Assembly (NCBI RefSeq): GCF_022848905.1
Contig: NZ_JAFIRA010000003.1
Location: 62,001-126,000, forward strand
DNA length: 64,000 nt
Direction: 5' to 3'
From: Thermostichus vulcanus str. 'Rupite'
Lineage (GTDB): Bacteria; Cyanobacteriota; Cyanobacteriia; Thermostichales; Thermostichaceae
Of the stretch, positions 34,070 to 43,773 are shown piece after piece. The notes below the pieces were generated by a model. It saw only the letters and a list, made by a program, of their open reading frames with translations. It made no database searches and was not told where the DNA came from. How positions within the stretch are numbered: the first letter of the stretch is position 1; each line of letters begins with the position of its first letter. The position numbers and the translations under genes were made by a program.

Positions 34070-34924
34070 TTGGCACAGGAAACTCGCTTGGCAAGCTCCG
34101 GGCGTGGCCCCATTTGGCAAATGGACTTTACAGCCGTTCCGCTACGGGATGAACAGGATCGGCGGGTTTGGGAGCTGCTGGTGTGTGATCCGTCTGGTCA
34201 GTTTCGCCAAGCGCAGTATTGCAGCAACCAAGAGGTAAACAGCACCTGGGTGGCGCAACAGTTGCGGCACTATCTGGAGATCGCCCCCCAGCCTCCTTCC
34301 GCCATTCGCGTGTTTCGGGCCCGCATGAGTTCCATCTTGCAACGGGCCTGTGACGCGGTCGGGATCCCGATGTTGCCCAGTCGGCGTGTTTATACTCTTA
34401 ATGCCTGGATGCGGGAGCGGGCAGAACAGGTGTATCCCAACGAAACCCAGTTCCGCTATTGTCCTGAACCGCTGGTGGAGCCGGAGCCGCCGGATCCCGC
34501 CCGCCTACCCGACAAATTGCAAGGGGAACGCTGGGCCTTGGTCACTCTACGGGCGGCAGATTTACAAGAAGCGGAGAGCTGGCCCACAGAATTTGGAGAG
34601 CTTTTCCCTGTTGCCTGGGATACCTTAGCGCCAGACACGATCATTCCCGGTCTGGTGATTACCTCTCGGCGGGCTTTACCTATGGCCGCTTGGATGACGG
34701 GGCTTGAACCGGCCTACCTCAGCGTTGTTCAGGAGCAACTGATCTTGGAAGCAGGTTTGAATGATCGCTATCTCTTTGCACCCCTGAAGGCGGAAAAACT
34801 GCGGGCAGAAGCTGAAGGCTTTGCCAAACGCCAGCACCTAGCCCAAGGGATCCATTTCTTGGCCATTCAAACCGATCTCAAAGCCCAATCCTTCGCCGGT
34901 TTCTGGCTGATGCAACACCCCTAA
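34070..34924 (+). CDS. Tab2/Atab2-family RNA-binding protein
   Basis: The 284-residue protein belongs to the Tab2/Atab2 (DUF1092) family. Plant and algal members bind the psaB leader RNA and promote photosystem assembly; cyanobacterial members are thought to act similarly. Matching segments are IWQMDFTAVPLRDEQDRRVW, ELLVCDPSGQFRQA and ALPMAAWMTGLEPAYLS. Translation seems to begin at TTG 34070, three bases after the VOC stop, with GGGAGG in the end of the VOC gene as ribosome site. The next ATG (34120) would remove the conserved N-terminus. Confidence 0.87.
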   Translation: MAQETRLASSGRGPIWQMDFTAVPLRDEQDRRVWELLVCDPSGQFRQAQYCSNQEVNSTWVAQQLRHYLEIAPQPPSAIRVFRARMSSILQRACDAVGIPMLPSRRVYTLNAWMRERAEQVYPNETQFRYCPEPLVEPEPPDPARLPDKLQGERWALVTLRAADLQEAESWPTEFGELFPVAWDTLAPDTIIPGLVITSRRALPMAAWMTGLEPAYLSVVQEQLILEAGLNDRYLFAPLKAEKLRAEAEGFAKRQHLAQGIHFLAIQTDLKAQSFAGFWLMQHP

Positions 34925-34949
34925 GTGCTCCTTTATCTCCTGACACTGA

Positions 34950-35321
34950 TCACGGCACTGCGCGAGCCGATAGCGCCAGACAGGCCCAGCCGATTAAAAA
35001 AGCCACTCCACCTACGGGTGTAATCGCCCCCAGCCAGCGGATCCCTGTGAAAGCCAGGGCGTAGAGACTGCCAGAAAACAACAGCACCCCCGCCCCAAAG
35101 GCCCACCCCGCTGCCCACAACACCCCTGCACTGGGCAGCCGTGTCAACAGGATCGCCACCAATCCCAAGGCCAGCGCATGGATCATCTGGTAGCGCACGG
35201 CAGTCTCCAACAGTTGCAGGGATCCCTCGCTGAGGTAGGTTCGTAACCCATGAGCGGCAAACGCCCCCATGCCCACCCCCAATCCCCCGAAAAGACCAGA
35301 CAAAGCCAGAAAAATGTTCAT
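34950..35321 (-). CDS. DUF423 family membrane protein
   Basis: The 123-residue protein is nearly all membrane, with four hydrophobic segments. It carries the DUF423/YgdD pattern GVGMGAFAAHGLRTYLS and ETAVRYQMIHALALGLVA. ATG 35321 begins MNIFLALSGLFGGLGVG; the frame is open to 35348 without family resemblance. Function unknown. Confidence 0.88.
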   Translation of the reverse strand: MNIFLALSGLFGGLGVGMGAFAAHGLRTYLSEGSLQLLETAVRYQMIHALALGLVAILLTRLPSAGVLWAAGWAFGAGVLLFSGSLYALAFTGIRWLGAITPVGGVAFLIGWACLALSARAVP

Positions 35322-35337
35322 ACTACTGCTCCTGAAC

Positions 35338-35364
35338 GTGCTCCGCACCGCTGACGCGAAAAGG
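35338..35364. repeat. Short dispersed repeat of CGCTAACGCGA type
   Basis: CGCACCGCTGACGCGAAAAG, just upstream of the DUF423 gene, is a variant of the same repeat. A further copy, CGCTAACGCGAG, lies at 35661-35672 inside the next gene. Confidence 0.5.
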
Positions 35365-35488
35365 CATTCCTACCTCTTTTCTAGCTTTGCTGCATCATCA
35401 CGGTTTTGCGCCGAATTTGCCCCGCTTTTCAGCTCCGTTGCTCCAATGGCAGAGCCAACAGTTACAGTAAAAGCGGAATCGGTGTGGG

Positions 35489-36253
35489 TTGCAGGTGGCA
35501 CAACGGTCTGGCAAAAGGTTTCCCTTTGGGGTGCTGATCCTCTGGACTGGGCTCCTGTTGGAATGGCCGGTTTGGGCCAATGCATCAGTATCCATGAGCG
35601 GAGAGGGGGATCCCGTGCCCACCCCCCTCTCCGCTACTTCTGCTACTCAGGATCCCGTCTCGCTAACGCGAGTGGATTTGGGTTTGGATGGACAGGTGGT
35701 AGAAGATAGCCCTGTCCTCCGCCGTTGGCTTCAGAATCCGCCCAATCTCCTCGACGAAATCCGCAATACTCCTGTTGTGCCAACGCGCCTACAGGCCAAT
35801 TTCGAGTCCTCCTCCCACTGGCGTATTGGTCTTCAGGATCTGCGCTTGGCGGATCGCCTCACCCTCAGCGGTGATTATCGACAGTCTTCTCAAGACCCAG
35901 ACATGCGACAGTATGGGTCGGAAATACGGTACTTCTTGGCCCCGATGGGATCCCTATTTAACTTGGCACCCCAACTGGGGTACCGGGCCTTGGAACAGGA
36001 GAATCGCAGCCTCAGTGGAGTCAGCTACGGCGCCTTTGCGGTTCTAGCTCTAGCCCCTGGAGCCGCAGATTTAACAGGTAGCTACAGTTGGGTCGCCCCT
36101 AGAGAACCCCAAGAAGGACAAGCCACCTTGGCTGAGGTTACGGCTGCCTACGCCATTAGCCCCTCCTTTCGCCTCTCCGCCCGTTACAGCCTGCGCAACT
36201 CAACCCTAACTCGGGAATCCAGCCTTGGTTTTGGGGTGGAGTGGATCCCTTAG
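35489..36253 (+). CDS. Exported protein, likely beta-rich (outer-membrane-like), unknown
   Basis: The 254-residue product has an N-terminal signal-like segment (FPFGVLILWTGLLLEWPVWA) with a likely cleavage after VWA. The mature part has alternating polar and aromatic strands typical of beta-barrels (WRIGLQDLRLADRLTLSGDY; FRLSARYSLRNSTL). It closes with SLGFGVEWIP, a barrel-like end. The start is uncertain: TTG 35489 or GTG 35495. No family recognised. Confidence 0.6.
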   Translation: MQVAQRSGKRFPFGVLILWTGLLLEWPVWANASVSMSGEGDPVPTPLSATSATQDPVSLTRVDLGLDGQVVEDSPVLRRWLQNPPNLLDEIRNTPVVPTRLQANFESSSHWRIGLQDLRLADRLTLSGDYRQSSQDPDMRQYGSEIRYFLAPMGSLFNLAPQLGYRALEQENRSLSGVSYGAFAVLALAPGAADLTGSYSWVAPREPQEGQATLAEVTAAYAISPSFRLSARYSLRNSTLTRESSLGFGVEWIP

Positions 36254-36476
36254 CCGTACCTGTTGCTCAGATACGCCACAAACCCCATAATGTGTGCTTA
36301 TATCTTTTTCCAACGGTTCTCTTTTGGAAGAAGGAGCCTACTTAACCGCAGACCTCACCATGAAATCGGAAAAAGCTGTAACTTCGGTGTCTGGCCCCTG
36401 ACCCTTGCTTGACGGATGCTGTTTCGGGCCGCAGTATCCTATCGAACTTTACACTTACCATCTAGGAGGGGGATCC

Positions 36477-37418
36477 ATGGTTCAACGCCCAATTATTCTT
36501 GGCATTGTCGGCGATAGTGCTGCTGGAAAAACCACCCTCACCCGTGGTATCGCCCAAGTCTTGGGGGAAGAAAATGTCACTGTTATTTGCACCGACGACT
36601 ACCATCGCTACGACCGTAAACAACGGGCCGAGCTGGGGATCACTGCCCTGCACCCTGATTGTAACTATCTGGATATCATGCAGCAGCACCTAACGTTGTT
36701 GCGTACCGGCCAACCTATTCTGAAACCGATATATAACCACAGCACTGGCACGTTTGATCCACCGGAATACATCAAGCCCAACAAATATGTGATTGTTGAA
36801 GGGTTGCTGGGCTATTCCACTCGTGGCATGCGGGATAGTTACGATGTCAAGGTTTACTTGGCTCCCCCAGAAGATCTGCGAGCTCTTTGGAAAATCAAGC
36901 GGGATACTCGCAAGCGGGGATACTCAGAAGAACAAGTGCGAGAAGAACTGCACAAGCGAGAACCGGATTCAGAAGCCTTTATTCGCCCGCAACGGCAATG
37001 GGCCGATGTGGTGGTTAGCTTTTACCCGCCTCCAGAGGGATCCAACCAAGACGAATTATTGCTGAATGTGCGTTTGGTGCTGCGCCCTACCATCCCGCAC
37101 CCAGATTTTTGGCAAATTCTCAACGCCGGCAACAGCCACCTCCGCTCTGCCATCCGCCTCGAGCTGGATCGGGATATGGGCAAGCCTGTCGATGTGTTGG
37201 AGATCGATGGCCACGCCACAGCTAGTCAGGTGGTGGAATTAGAGCGAATGCTTTGCAATGAGATTCCCTATTTGGGCAAGTTTTGCAGTTTAGATACCAA
37301 CCCCAGCATCGGCAAATTGATCGGCACAACCGGTGAGTTGCTGCAAAGTTATCCCCTCGCCCTGACGCAGTTGTTAATCACCTACCACATGCTCAAGGCT
37401 GCCAACATCTACCAGTAG
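36477..37418 (+). CDS. Phosphoribulokinase/uridine kinase family protein (non-canonical PRK)
   Basis: The 313-residue protein is in the PRK family: P-loop GDSAAGKTT at 12-20, VICTDDYHRYDRKQRAELGI, KPIYNHSTGTFDPPEYIKPN and RPQRQWADVVVSFYPP. It differs from the Calvin-cycle enzyme of most cyanobacteria. The redox cysteine of the P-loop (Cys16 in GCGKS) is Ala16, while the second one is kept as Cys38. The length is shorter by about 20 residues, and the C-terminal half is unlike the usual one. ATG 36477 follows a perfect AGGAGGG six bases earlier. It may be a second PRK-like kinase rather than the main one. Confidence 0.8.
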   Translation: MVQRPIILGIVGDSAAGKTTLTRGIAQVLGEENVTVICTDDYHRYDRKQRAELGITALHPDCNYLDIMQQHLTLLRTGQPILKPIYNHSTGTFDPPEYIKPNKYVIVEGLLGYSTRGMRDSYDVKVYLAPPEDLRALWKIKRDTRKRGYSEEQVREELHKREPDSEAFIRPQRQWADVVVSFYPPPEGSNQDELLLNVRLVLRPTIPHPDFWQILNAGNSHLRSAIRLELDRDMGKPVDVLEIDGHATASQVVELERMLCNEIPYLGKFCSLDTNPSIGKLIGTTGELLQSYPLALTQLLITYHMLKAANIYQ

Positions 37419-37468
37419 CAGCCAGCAGAACGAACAAATAGAACTCTCTAACTCATCTAACTAACTCA

Positions 37469-38320
37469 CTAACTCAACAGATGCTCAAGCCCGTAAACCA
37501 ACCCCTTCAGCTCCAGCACCCGGCGAATGGCCAAAATCACCCCCGGCATAAAGGCCACGCGGTCGGTCGTATCGTGACGTAGGGTGAGAGTTTGTCCCAT
37601 GCCGCCAAAGATCACTTCTTGATGAGCCACTAAGCCGGGTAAGCGAATGCTATGAATGCGGATGTTGTGCTCAGGGATCCCTCCCCGAGAACCCGGCAGG
37701 AATTCCTTTTCTTCCACTTGAGGAGGGTTAAAGTCTTTCCCCAGTCGGCCCAGGAGTTGTGCCGTTTGGGCTGCAGTCCCACTCGGAGCATCGACTTTGC
37801 GGTTGTGGTGCAGCTCAATAATTTCCACATGATCAAAATATTGCGCTGCCTGAACGGCCATCTGCTGGAGCAAAATCATGCCAATGGCGAAATTGGGCGC
37901 GATCACACAACCCATACTGGATTTCTCAGCAAACTCCCGCAGCCGCTCCACTTGCTCTGGGTTTAAGCCCGTTGTCCCTACCACCGGACGCACTCCGAAA
38001 GCGATGGCTGAGCGAATGTTTTCAAAGGCGGAACGGGGATGAGTGAAATCCACCATCACACCGCGGTTACTGTTTTGAGATAGTTTCAGGAGCTGCCCTG
38101 AGAGATCATCTGTAATCTCCACCCCCAGGGATCCCAGACCCAGTACCTCACCAATATCAAAGCCAACCTGAGCACGAGCCACCGCCCCTGCCAGGGTCAT
38201 TCCGGGGGTTTCGGCTACTGTCCGCACCACCTCTCGCCCCATCTTCCCCAAAGCACCGACCACAAGAACTGGAATAGGGGAAGCCTCTGTTGCTGCATCG
38301 AGATTGACTAACTCTGTCAC
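37469..38320 (-). CDS. dapB: 4-hydroxy-tetrahydrodipicolinate reductase
   Basis: DapB reduces the DapA product with NAD(P)H in lysine and diaminopimelate synthesis. The 283-residue protein has the nucleotide-binding start [18 protein letters not shown], the active-site [12 protein letters not shown] (usually HHxxKxDAPSGTA) and the C-terminal [12 protein letters not shown]. It follows rpsJ on the same strand with an 84-base gap, so it might be read from the ribosomal operon, though no evidence fixes this. Confidence 0.95.
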   Translation of the reverse strand: MTELVNLDAATEASPIPVLVVGALGKMGREVVRTVAETPGMTLAGAVARAQVGFDIGEVLGLGSLGVEITDDLSGQLLKLSQNSNRGVMVDFTHPRSAFENIRSAIAFGVRPVVGTTGLNPEQVERLREFAEKSSMGCVIAPNFAIGMILLQQMAVQAAQYFDHVEIIELHHNRKVDAPSGTAAQTAQLLGRLGKDFNPPQVEEKEFLPGSRGGIPEHNIRIHSIRLPGLVAHQEVIFGGMGQTLTLRHDTTDRVAFMPGVILAIRRVLELKGLVYGLEHLLS

Positions 38321-38404
38321 CCGTTGGCACCTCTATCCAAAAAATCCTTGCATGGGCTGTTGAAAATGAGAGGGACCCCAGTCTGAGATCACACCCCAAT
38401 CCTG

Positions 38405-38722
38405 CTACAGCTTCACCTCAATATCTACACCTGCCGGTAGATCCAACTTCATCAAAGCATCGATGGTTTTGGAAGAAGGAGAGTAGATGTCAATAATCCG
38501 ACGATGGGTACGGGTTTCAAAGTGCTCCCGAGAATCTTTATCGGTGTGGGGAGACCGCAACACACAGTAGATGCGACGACGGGTGGGTAACGGAATCGGA
38601 CCGACAGGCACCGCCTCGGTACGCCGGGCTGTATCCACGATTTTGTCGCAGGAGGTATCTAGCAACCGGTGATCGTAGGCTTTGAGGCGGATGCGGATTT
38701 TCTGTTGGGTCAGGGTAGCCAT
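38405..38722 (-). CDS. rpsJ: 30S ribosomal protein S10
   Basis: S10 is part of the small-subunit head and also NusE in antitermination. The 105-residue product has the signature [20 protein letters not shown] and [20 protein letters not shown]. It is the last gene of the str cluster, but a strong intrinsic-terminator hairpin separates it from tuf. Confidence 0.97.
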   Translation of the reverse strand: MATLTQQKIRIRLKAYDHRLLDTSCDKIVDTARRTEAVPVGPIPLPTRRRIYCVLRSPHTDKDSREHFETRTHRRIIDIYSPSSKTIDALMKLDLPAGVDIEVKL

Positions 38723-38760
38723 AGCTGGGAAATGGTAAAAGGAGACTGAACAAACTGGAC

Positions 38761-38814
38761 AAAAAGCGGCAGGGATTGAGTCAGTCTGGGGTAACCAGCG
38801 CTCAATCCCTGCCG
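38761..38814 (-). terminator. Intrinsic terminator/attenuator between tuf and rpsJ
   Basis: Read on the minus strand, a perfect 14-bp stem (38814-38801 with 38780-38767), starting CGGCAGGGATTGAG, closes a 20-base loop. It is followed at once by GCTTTTTG. It lies 14 bases after the tuf stop and about 40 bases before the rpsJ start. This is the strongest terminator-like structure I saw in the window. Confidence 0.8.
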
Positions 38815-38827
38815 AAAGAAATCGGAC

Positions 38828-40057
38828 TTACTTCAAGATCTTGGAGACAACACCCGCTCCAACTGTACGGCCACCTTCGCGGATGGCGAAACGCATCCCT
38901 TGTTCAATGGCAATGGGCTGGATTAACTCCACCGTCATCTTGATGCGGTCACCAGGCATCACCATCTCTGGCTGGGATCCATCATCAGCGGTAAATGAAG
39001 CAATGGTACCCGTCACATCGGTAGTACGCACATAGAACTGTGGACGGTAACCGGAGAAGAACGGGGTGTGACGGCCTCCCTCTTCTTTTTTGAGAATGTA
39101 CACCTCAGACTCGAAGTTGGTGTGGGGAGTAATGGACTTGGGTTTAGCCAACACCATACCCCGCTCAACCTCGTTTTTCTGGATCCCGCGCAGCAGCACA
39201 CCAACGTTATCCCCTGCGATGCCCTCATCCAGAGTTTTCTGGAACATCTCCAGACCAGTGACCGTGGTAGACCGGGTATCGCCTAGACCCACCAATTCCA
39301 CCGTTTCGCCCACTTTCACCTTGCCTCGCTCGATCCGGCCTGTGGCTACTGTGCCCCGACCGGTAATCGAGAAGACATCTTCCACCGCCATCAGGAAGGG
39401 CTTATCCACATCCCGCTCAGGGGTGGGAATGTAGGAGTCCACTGCATCCATCAACTCGTAGATTTTGTCCACCCAGGGATCCTCACCCCGTTGCGTCTTG
39501 GGGTTGGCAGTCATTTTCTCCAGGGCTTTCAGGGCGGATCCCTTGACAATCGGGATGTCGTCGCCAGGAAAATCGTAGTTGGAGAGCAGCTCTCGCACTT
39601 CCAACTCCACCAGCTCCAGCAGCTCTGCGTCATCCACCATGTCTTCTTTATTCAAGAAAACCACCAAGCTGGGTACACCCACCTGACGAGCCAGCAGGAT
39701 GTGTTCCCGCGTTTGGGGCATAGGGCCATCTGCCGCAGACACCACCAAAATGGCACCGTCCATTTGGGCCGCACCCGTGATCATGTTCTTCACATAGTCA
39801 GCGTGGCCAGGGCAATCCACGTGGGCATAGTGACGATTGGCAGTCTGGTACTCAACATGGGCGGTATTGATGGTGATACCGCGAGCCTTTTCCTCCGGCG
39901 CTGCGTCGATCTCATCGTACTTTTTGGCGGTAGCCTGTCCCAATGCCGACAGGGTGCTGGTGATGGCAGCTGTCAGCGTGGTTTTGCCATGGTCAACATG
40001 GCCGATGGTGCCAATGTTGACGTGGGGTTTGGTGCGTTCAAACTTAGCGCGTGCCAT
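38828..40057 (-). CDS. tuf: Elongation factor Tu
   Basis: EF-Tu brings aminoacyl-tRNA to the ribosome as a GTP complex. The 409-residue protein has GHVDHGKTT (G1), the switch-region [40 protein letters not shown] (G3), NKEDM (G4) and the C-terminal [20 protein letters not shown]. The length is the normal cyanobacterial one. It is 25 bases after fusA and ends before a strong terminator. Confidence 0.98.
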   Translation of the reverse strand: MARAKFERTKPHVNIGTIGHVDHGKTTLTAAITSTLSALGQATAKKYDEIDAAPEEKARGITINTAHVEYQTANRHYAHVDCPGHADYVKNMITGAAQMDGAILVVSAADGPMPQTREHILLARQVGVPSLVVFLNKEDMVDDAELLELVELEVRELLSNYDFPGDDIPIVKGSALKALEKMTANPKTQRGEDPWVDKIYELMDAVDSYIPTPERDVDKPFLMAVEDVFSITGRGTVATGRIERGKVKVGETVELVGLGDTRSTTVTGLEMFQKTLDEGIAGDNVGVLLRGIQKNEVERGMVLAKPKSITPHTNFESEVYILKKEEGGRHTPFFSGYRPQFYVRTTDVTGTIASFTADDGSQPEMVMPGDRIKMTVELIQPIAIEQGMRFAIREGGRTVGAGVVSKILK

Positions 40058-40082
40058 GAATCGTCACTTCCTTTTCAGTTAG

Positions 40083-42206
40083 CTACTCATTTCCTTTGTT
40101 TTTAGCAATGATGGCTTCGGCAATACTGCGAGGAACTTCCTCGTAGTGGCTGAATTCCATCGTGAAGGTGCCCCGCCCCTGGGTTTTGGAGCGGATATCG
40201 GTGGCGTATCCAAACATCTCCGCCAAAGGAACCTTGGCATTGACCTTGGAAATACCGCCCTCCGTGTTCATCCCTTCCATCTGCCCACGGCGGGCATTGA
40301 TGTCCCCAATCACATCGCCCACGAAGGCCTCGGGAACTTCCACTTCGACCTTCATCATCGGCTCTAGCAAGGCGGGGCTAGCTCTGCGGACGGCCTCCTT
40401 GAGAGCCATCGAACCGGCGATCTTAAAGGCCATTTCGTTGGAGTCCACCTCGTGGTACGAACCATCCACCAGGGTGGCACGTACATCGATAAGGGGATAG
40501 CCCGCAATCACACCGGATTCGCAGGCTTCCCTCATCCCCTGCTCGGCAGGCCCAACATACTCCTTGGGCACCACGCCACCCACAATCTTGGAGACAAACT
40601 CAAACCCAGTTCCCGGTTCAGCAGGCTCCAGATCGATGACCACGTGACCATACTGGCCACGACCACCACTTTGGCGAACAAATTTGCCCTCAACGCGATT
40701 GACCGGTTTGCGAATGGTTTCGCGGTAGGCCACCTGCGGATTGCCAACATTGGCCTCCACATTGAACTCCCGCAACATCCGATCCACCAGGATCTCCAGG
40801 TGCAGCTCACCCATCCCAGAGATGATGGTTTGGTTGGTTTCCGGATCCACCGCTACTCGAAAGGTGGGATCCTCTTTAGACAGAGACTGCAAGGCTTTGG
40901 AGAGCTTGTCGATGTCAGCCTTGGTCTTAGGCTCTACCGCCACCGAAATCACCGGCTCGGGAATGAACAGAGACTCCAGGATGACTGGAGCATTTTCATC
41001 ACAGAGGGTATCGCCAGTGGTGGTGTCCTTCAGGCCCAGCACCGCCCCCAGATCCCCAGCCCGCAGCTCATCCACGTCTTGGCGCTCGTCAGCCTTGAGC
41101 ACAACCAAGCGAGAGATGCGCTCCTTCTTGTTCTTGGTGGAGTTGAGGACGTAGGTACCTTTGGTTAGTACGCCAGAGTAAACGCGGATGAAGGTAAGAT
41201 CACCATACTTATCGCTCATCAACTTAAAGGCCAAAGCGGAGAACGGCTCATCATCACTGGCATGACGAGATACTTCCGAGCCATCTGGCAGCAAGCCTTT
41301 AATCGCTGGAATGTCGATGGGGGCAGGTAGGTAATCAATCACTGCATCCAGCAGCATCTGCACGCCTTTGTTTTTGAAGGCAGAGCCACACAGCATCGGT
41401 ACAATTTGGCCGCTGATCGTCCCTTTGCGCAGGCCAGCCATCAAGTCAGCTTCACTGAGGTCTTCTTCGGCGAAATACTTCTCCATCAAAGCTTCGTCAG
41501 TTTCGGCCACTGCTTCCACTAGCTTGGCGCGATACTCGGCCACCAACTCCTTCATGTCTTCTGGAATGGGAGCCGGACGAATGTCTTTGCCGATCTCATC
41601 CATGTAGATGCGGGCTTGCATCCGCACCAAATCAACAATGCCCTGGAAACCGTCTTCGGCCCCAATCGGTAGCTGAATCGGTACCGCATTGGCCTTGAGG
41701 CGATCCCGCAGTTGACCATAAACCTTAAGGAAATTGGCCCCCATGCGATCCATTTTGTTGACGAAGGCAATACGGGGGACGTTGTAGCGGTTGGCTTGCC
41801 GCCAGACAGTTTCCGATTGGGGTTGCACGCCGCCAACCGAGTCAAACACTGCGATCACTCCATCTAGCACCCGCATGGAGCGTTCCACCTCAATGGTGAA
41901 ATCCACATGCCCAGGAGTGTCGATGATGTTGATGGTGAATTCAGGTGCATCCGGCAAGGGCTGAGAGGGATCCTCTGGGTTCCGTTTCACCCAACGGGTG
42001 CTGATCGCAGCCGCGGTGATGGTGATGCCCCGTTCCCGCTCTTGAGCCATCCAATCGGTGACAGCAGTTCCGTCATGAACCTCGCCAATCTTATGCACCA
42101 GACCGGAGTAGAAGAGAATCCGCTCTGTGGTGGTGGTTTTACCTGCATCGATATGGGCCGCGATCCCAATATTTCGGACTCGTTCCAGGGGAACTGTGCG
42201 TGCCAC
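40083..42206 (-). CDS. fusA: Elongation factor G
   Basis: EF-G drives tRNA and mRNA movement on the ribosome using GTP. The 707-residue protein has [19 protein letters not shown] (G1), [30 protein letters not shown] and the domain IV/V segments ([20 protein letters not shown]). The frame is open to ATG 42245, but GTG 42206 begins [20 protein letters not shown], the family start. It has a perfect GGGAGGT ribosome site (42211-42217), so the shorter form is chosen. Confidence 0.97.
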   Translation of the reverse strand: MARTVPLERVRNIGIAAHIDAGKTTTTERILFYSGLVHKIGEVHDGTAVTDWMAQERERGITITAAAISTRWVKRNPEDPSQPLPDAPEFTINIIDTPGHVDFTIEVERSMRVLDGVIAVFDSVGGVQPQSETVWRQANRYNVPRIAFVNKMDRMGANFLKVYGQLRDRLKANAVPIQLPIGAEDGFQGIVDLVRMQARIYMDEIGKDIRPAPIPEDMKELVAEYRAKLVEAVAETDEALMEKYFAEEDLSEADLMAGLRKGTISGQIVPMLCGSAFKNKGVQMLLDAVIDYLPAPIDIPAIKGLLPDGSEVSRHASDDEPFSALAFKLMSDKYGDLTFIRVYSGVLTKGTYVLNSTKNKKERISRLVVLKADERQDVDELRAGDLGAVLGLKDTTTGDTLCDENAPVILESLFIPEPVISVAVEPKTKADIDKLSKALQSLSKEDPTFRVAVDPETNQTIISGMGELHLEILVDRMLREFNVEANVGNPQVAYRETIRKPVNRVEGKFVRQSGGRGQYGHVVIDLEPAEPGTGFEFVSKIVGGVVPKEYVGPAEQGMREACESGVIAGYPLIDVRATLVDGSYHEVDSNEMAFKIAGSMALKEAVRRASPALLEPMMKVEVEVPEAFVGDVIGDINARRGQMEGMNTEGGISKVNAKVPLAEMFGYATDIRSKTQGRGTFTMEFSHYEEVPRSIAEAIIAKNKGNE

Positions 42207-42343
42207 GTTGACCTCCCAATCCTCGTCGTTCTGCGACTCGGGCAAACTAAAAAAACCTTTACAATTCTAATCGTTTTTGTCGAATAGTCTCTTCACAGGC
42301 GCAGACAATTGATCCAAGTTCCCACCGTCGCGCCCCATCAACC

Positions 42344-42814
42344 TCAATAGCGGTAGTGCGCAAAGGCTTTGTTGGCTTCCGCCATGCGATGCATCTCCTC
42401 CCGACGACGAATCGTGCTGCCGGTTTCGTTGGCAGCATCCAGCAACTCATTGGCCAACTTGGCAGCCATCGTGCGACCTGGGCGCGTCCGGGAAAAGTTC
42501 ACCAACCAGCGCAAAGCCAGTGAAGTTCCACGTTCCCCCCGCACTTCCACTGGCACTTGGTAGGTGGCTCCGCCCACCCGGCGGGCTTTAACTTCTACCA
42601 AAGGGGTTGCATTGCGAACGGCATTTTCCACCAAGGGCAATGGTTCCTCACCGGTGCGCTCCTGCAAAATCGCCATGGCATCGTAGAGGATGTTGGCGGC
42701 CAAAGAGGCTTTGCCCCGCAGCATCAGCTTGCGGATCAGCATAGTAACCAGTCGGCTTCCATATTTGGGATCCGGGGGGACATCGCGGTGGGAGGCACGG
42801 TTGCGGCGAGACAT
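42344..42814 (-). CDS. rpsG: 30S ribosomal protein S7
   Basis: S7 binds 16S rRNA in the head of the small subunit. The 156-residue product begins [20 protein letters not shown] and includes [18 protein letters not shown] and the C-terminal [13 protein letters not shown]. It lies between rpsL and fusA, the standard str operon order. Confidence 0.97.
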   Translation of the reverse strand: MSRRNRASHRDVPPDPKYGSRLVTMLIRKLMLRGKASLAANILYDAMAILQERTGEEPLPLVENAVRNATPLVEVKARRVGGATYQVPVEVRGERGTSLALRWLVNFSRTRPGRTMAAKLANELLDAANETGSTIRRREEMHRMAEANKAFAHYRY

Positions 42815-42862
42815 AGGTGGTGTTGTAAGTCGGGGTACGAATAGGTTGGATATCGGTGAGGA

Positions 42863-43270
42863 CTATTTCTTCTTGCCAGCAGGGGCTGCAGCTTGACCCG
42901 GTTTAGGCCGTTTTGCCCCATATTTGGAGCGACCTTGTTTGCGGTCTTTCACCCCAGCCGCATCGAGGGTGCCGCGAATGATGTGGTAGCGCACACCCGG
43001 CAGATCCTTAACCCGTCCACCGCGAATCATGACGACGGAGTGCTCCTGCAGGTTGTGGCCAATGCCAGGGATATAGGCGGTAACCTCAAACCCCGAGGTG
43101 AGGCGAACCCGTGCCACCTTGCGCAGGGCTGAGTTGGGTTTCTTGGGAGTTGTCGTGTACACTCGGGTGCAAACTCCGCGGCGCTGAGGACAGGCCTTCA
43201 GTGCAGGAGATTTGGTCTTGCGAGTGGCGACGCTGCGCTCCTCTCGAATCAGTTGCTGAATGGTGGGCAT
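42863..43270 (-). CDS. rpsL: 30S ribosomal protein S12
   Basis: S12 sits at the decoding centre; changes in it give streptomycin resistance. The 135-residue protein has [40 protein letters not shown] and [20 protein letters not shown]. The lysine in the [10 protein letters not shown] loop is the normal sensitive-type residue. It is the first gene of the str operon, and a well-placed promoter lies upstream. Confidence 0.98.
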   Translation of the reverse strand: MPTIQQLIREERSVATRKTKSPALKACPQRRGVCTRVYTTTPKKPNSALRKVARVRLTSGFEVTAYIPGIGHNLQEHSVVMIRGGRVKDLPGVRYHIIRGTLDAAGVKDRKQGRSKYGAKRPKPGQAAAPAGKKK

Positions 43271-43314
43271 GGGTTAGATCAGAAGGTCAGAACTCAAGTA
43301 GTCGGCAGTATCAG

Positions 43315-43343
43315 ATCCTAGCAAGGCGGGATCCCAGCGTCAA
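43315..43343 (-). promoter_or_regulatory. Sigma-70 type promoter of the str operon
   Basis: On the minus strand TTGACG (43343-43338) is separated by exactly 17 bases from TAGGAT (43320-43315), 45 bases before the rpsL start. The spacer contains a GGGATCCC palindrome. Both elements fit the vegetative cyanobacterial promoter. This is a pattern call only. Confidence 0.6.
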
Positions 43344-43344
43344 C

Positions 43345-43653
43345 TTAGGGATCCCCGTCCAGGCTTGTGGCTTGAATATCAATGGTTTGGTTAGAGGTGG
43401 GCTCAGCTCTGTTAGGGGAGTTTGGCTGGGGTTGAGGGCGAAAGGGATCCCCGAGGGCCATTTGGGCCAGTTCCGTCAGCAGTAGGCCCAGTAAAACCAG
43501 ATCATCCATTTCCCCAACAATGGGTAAGACCGAAGGAATAAGATCAATGGGGCTGAGGAGATAGGCCAAAATGCCCAACAGAATCCAGGGGCGCAAGGAG
43601 GGGTTGCGCAAACCCAGTCGGAAGCCTTGATACAGAAATGGGGTGGCGCGCAT
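43345..43653 (-). CDS. DUF1232 (YkvA-like) membrane protein
   Basis: The 102-residue protein has two hydrophobic segments with the DUF1232 signature LAYLLSPIDLIPSVLPIVGE followed by MDDLVLLGLLL. A polar C-terminal tail of about 35 residues follows. It lies upstream of the str operon promoter on the same strand. Function unknown. Confidence 0.88.
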   Translation of the reverse strand: MRATPFLYQGFRLGLRNPSLRPWILLGILAYLLSPIDLIPSVLPIVGEMDDLVLLGLLLTELAQMALGDPFRPQPQPNSPNRAEPTSNQTIDIQATSLDGDP

Positions 43654-43773
43654 TGAGTGAAAGGGTTCCAGGGGAACGGATCGCTTGTCTTGATCATAAT
43701 CCTCCCAATTTCTCTTATTCGGTGTCGGCCTTGGTTAAGCTAGAGGACATTGGCAGCCATTGGGGAGCCTGCT

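Noticed and set aside
39491-41168. Long open frames on the plus strand opposite tuf and fusA (up to 238 codons)
   Set aside because: They are mirror frames created by the codon bias of the translation-factor genes; the products are low-complexity and resemble nothing.
42207-42245. ATG 42245 as start of fusA
   Set aside because: A perfect ribosome site precedes GTG 42206, and EF-G proteins start at that point.
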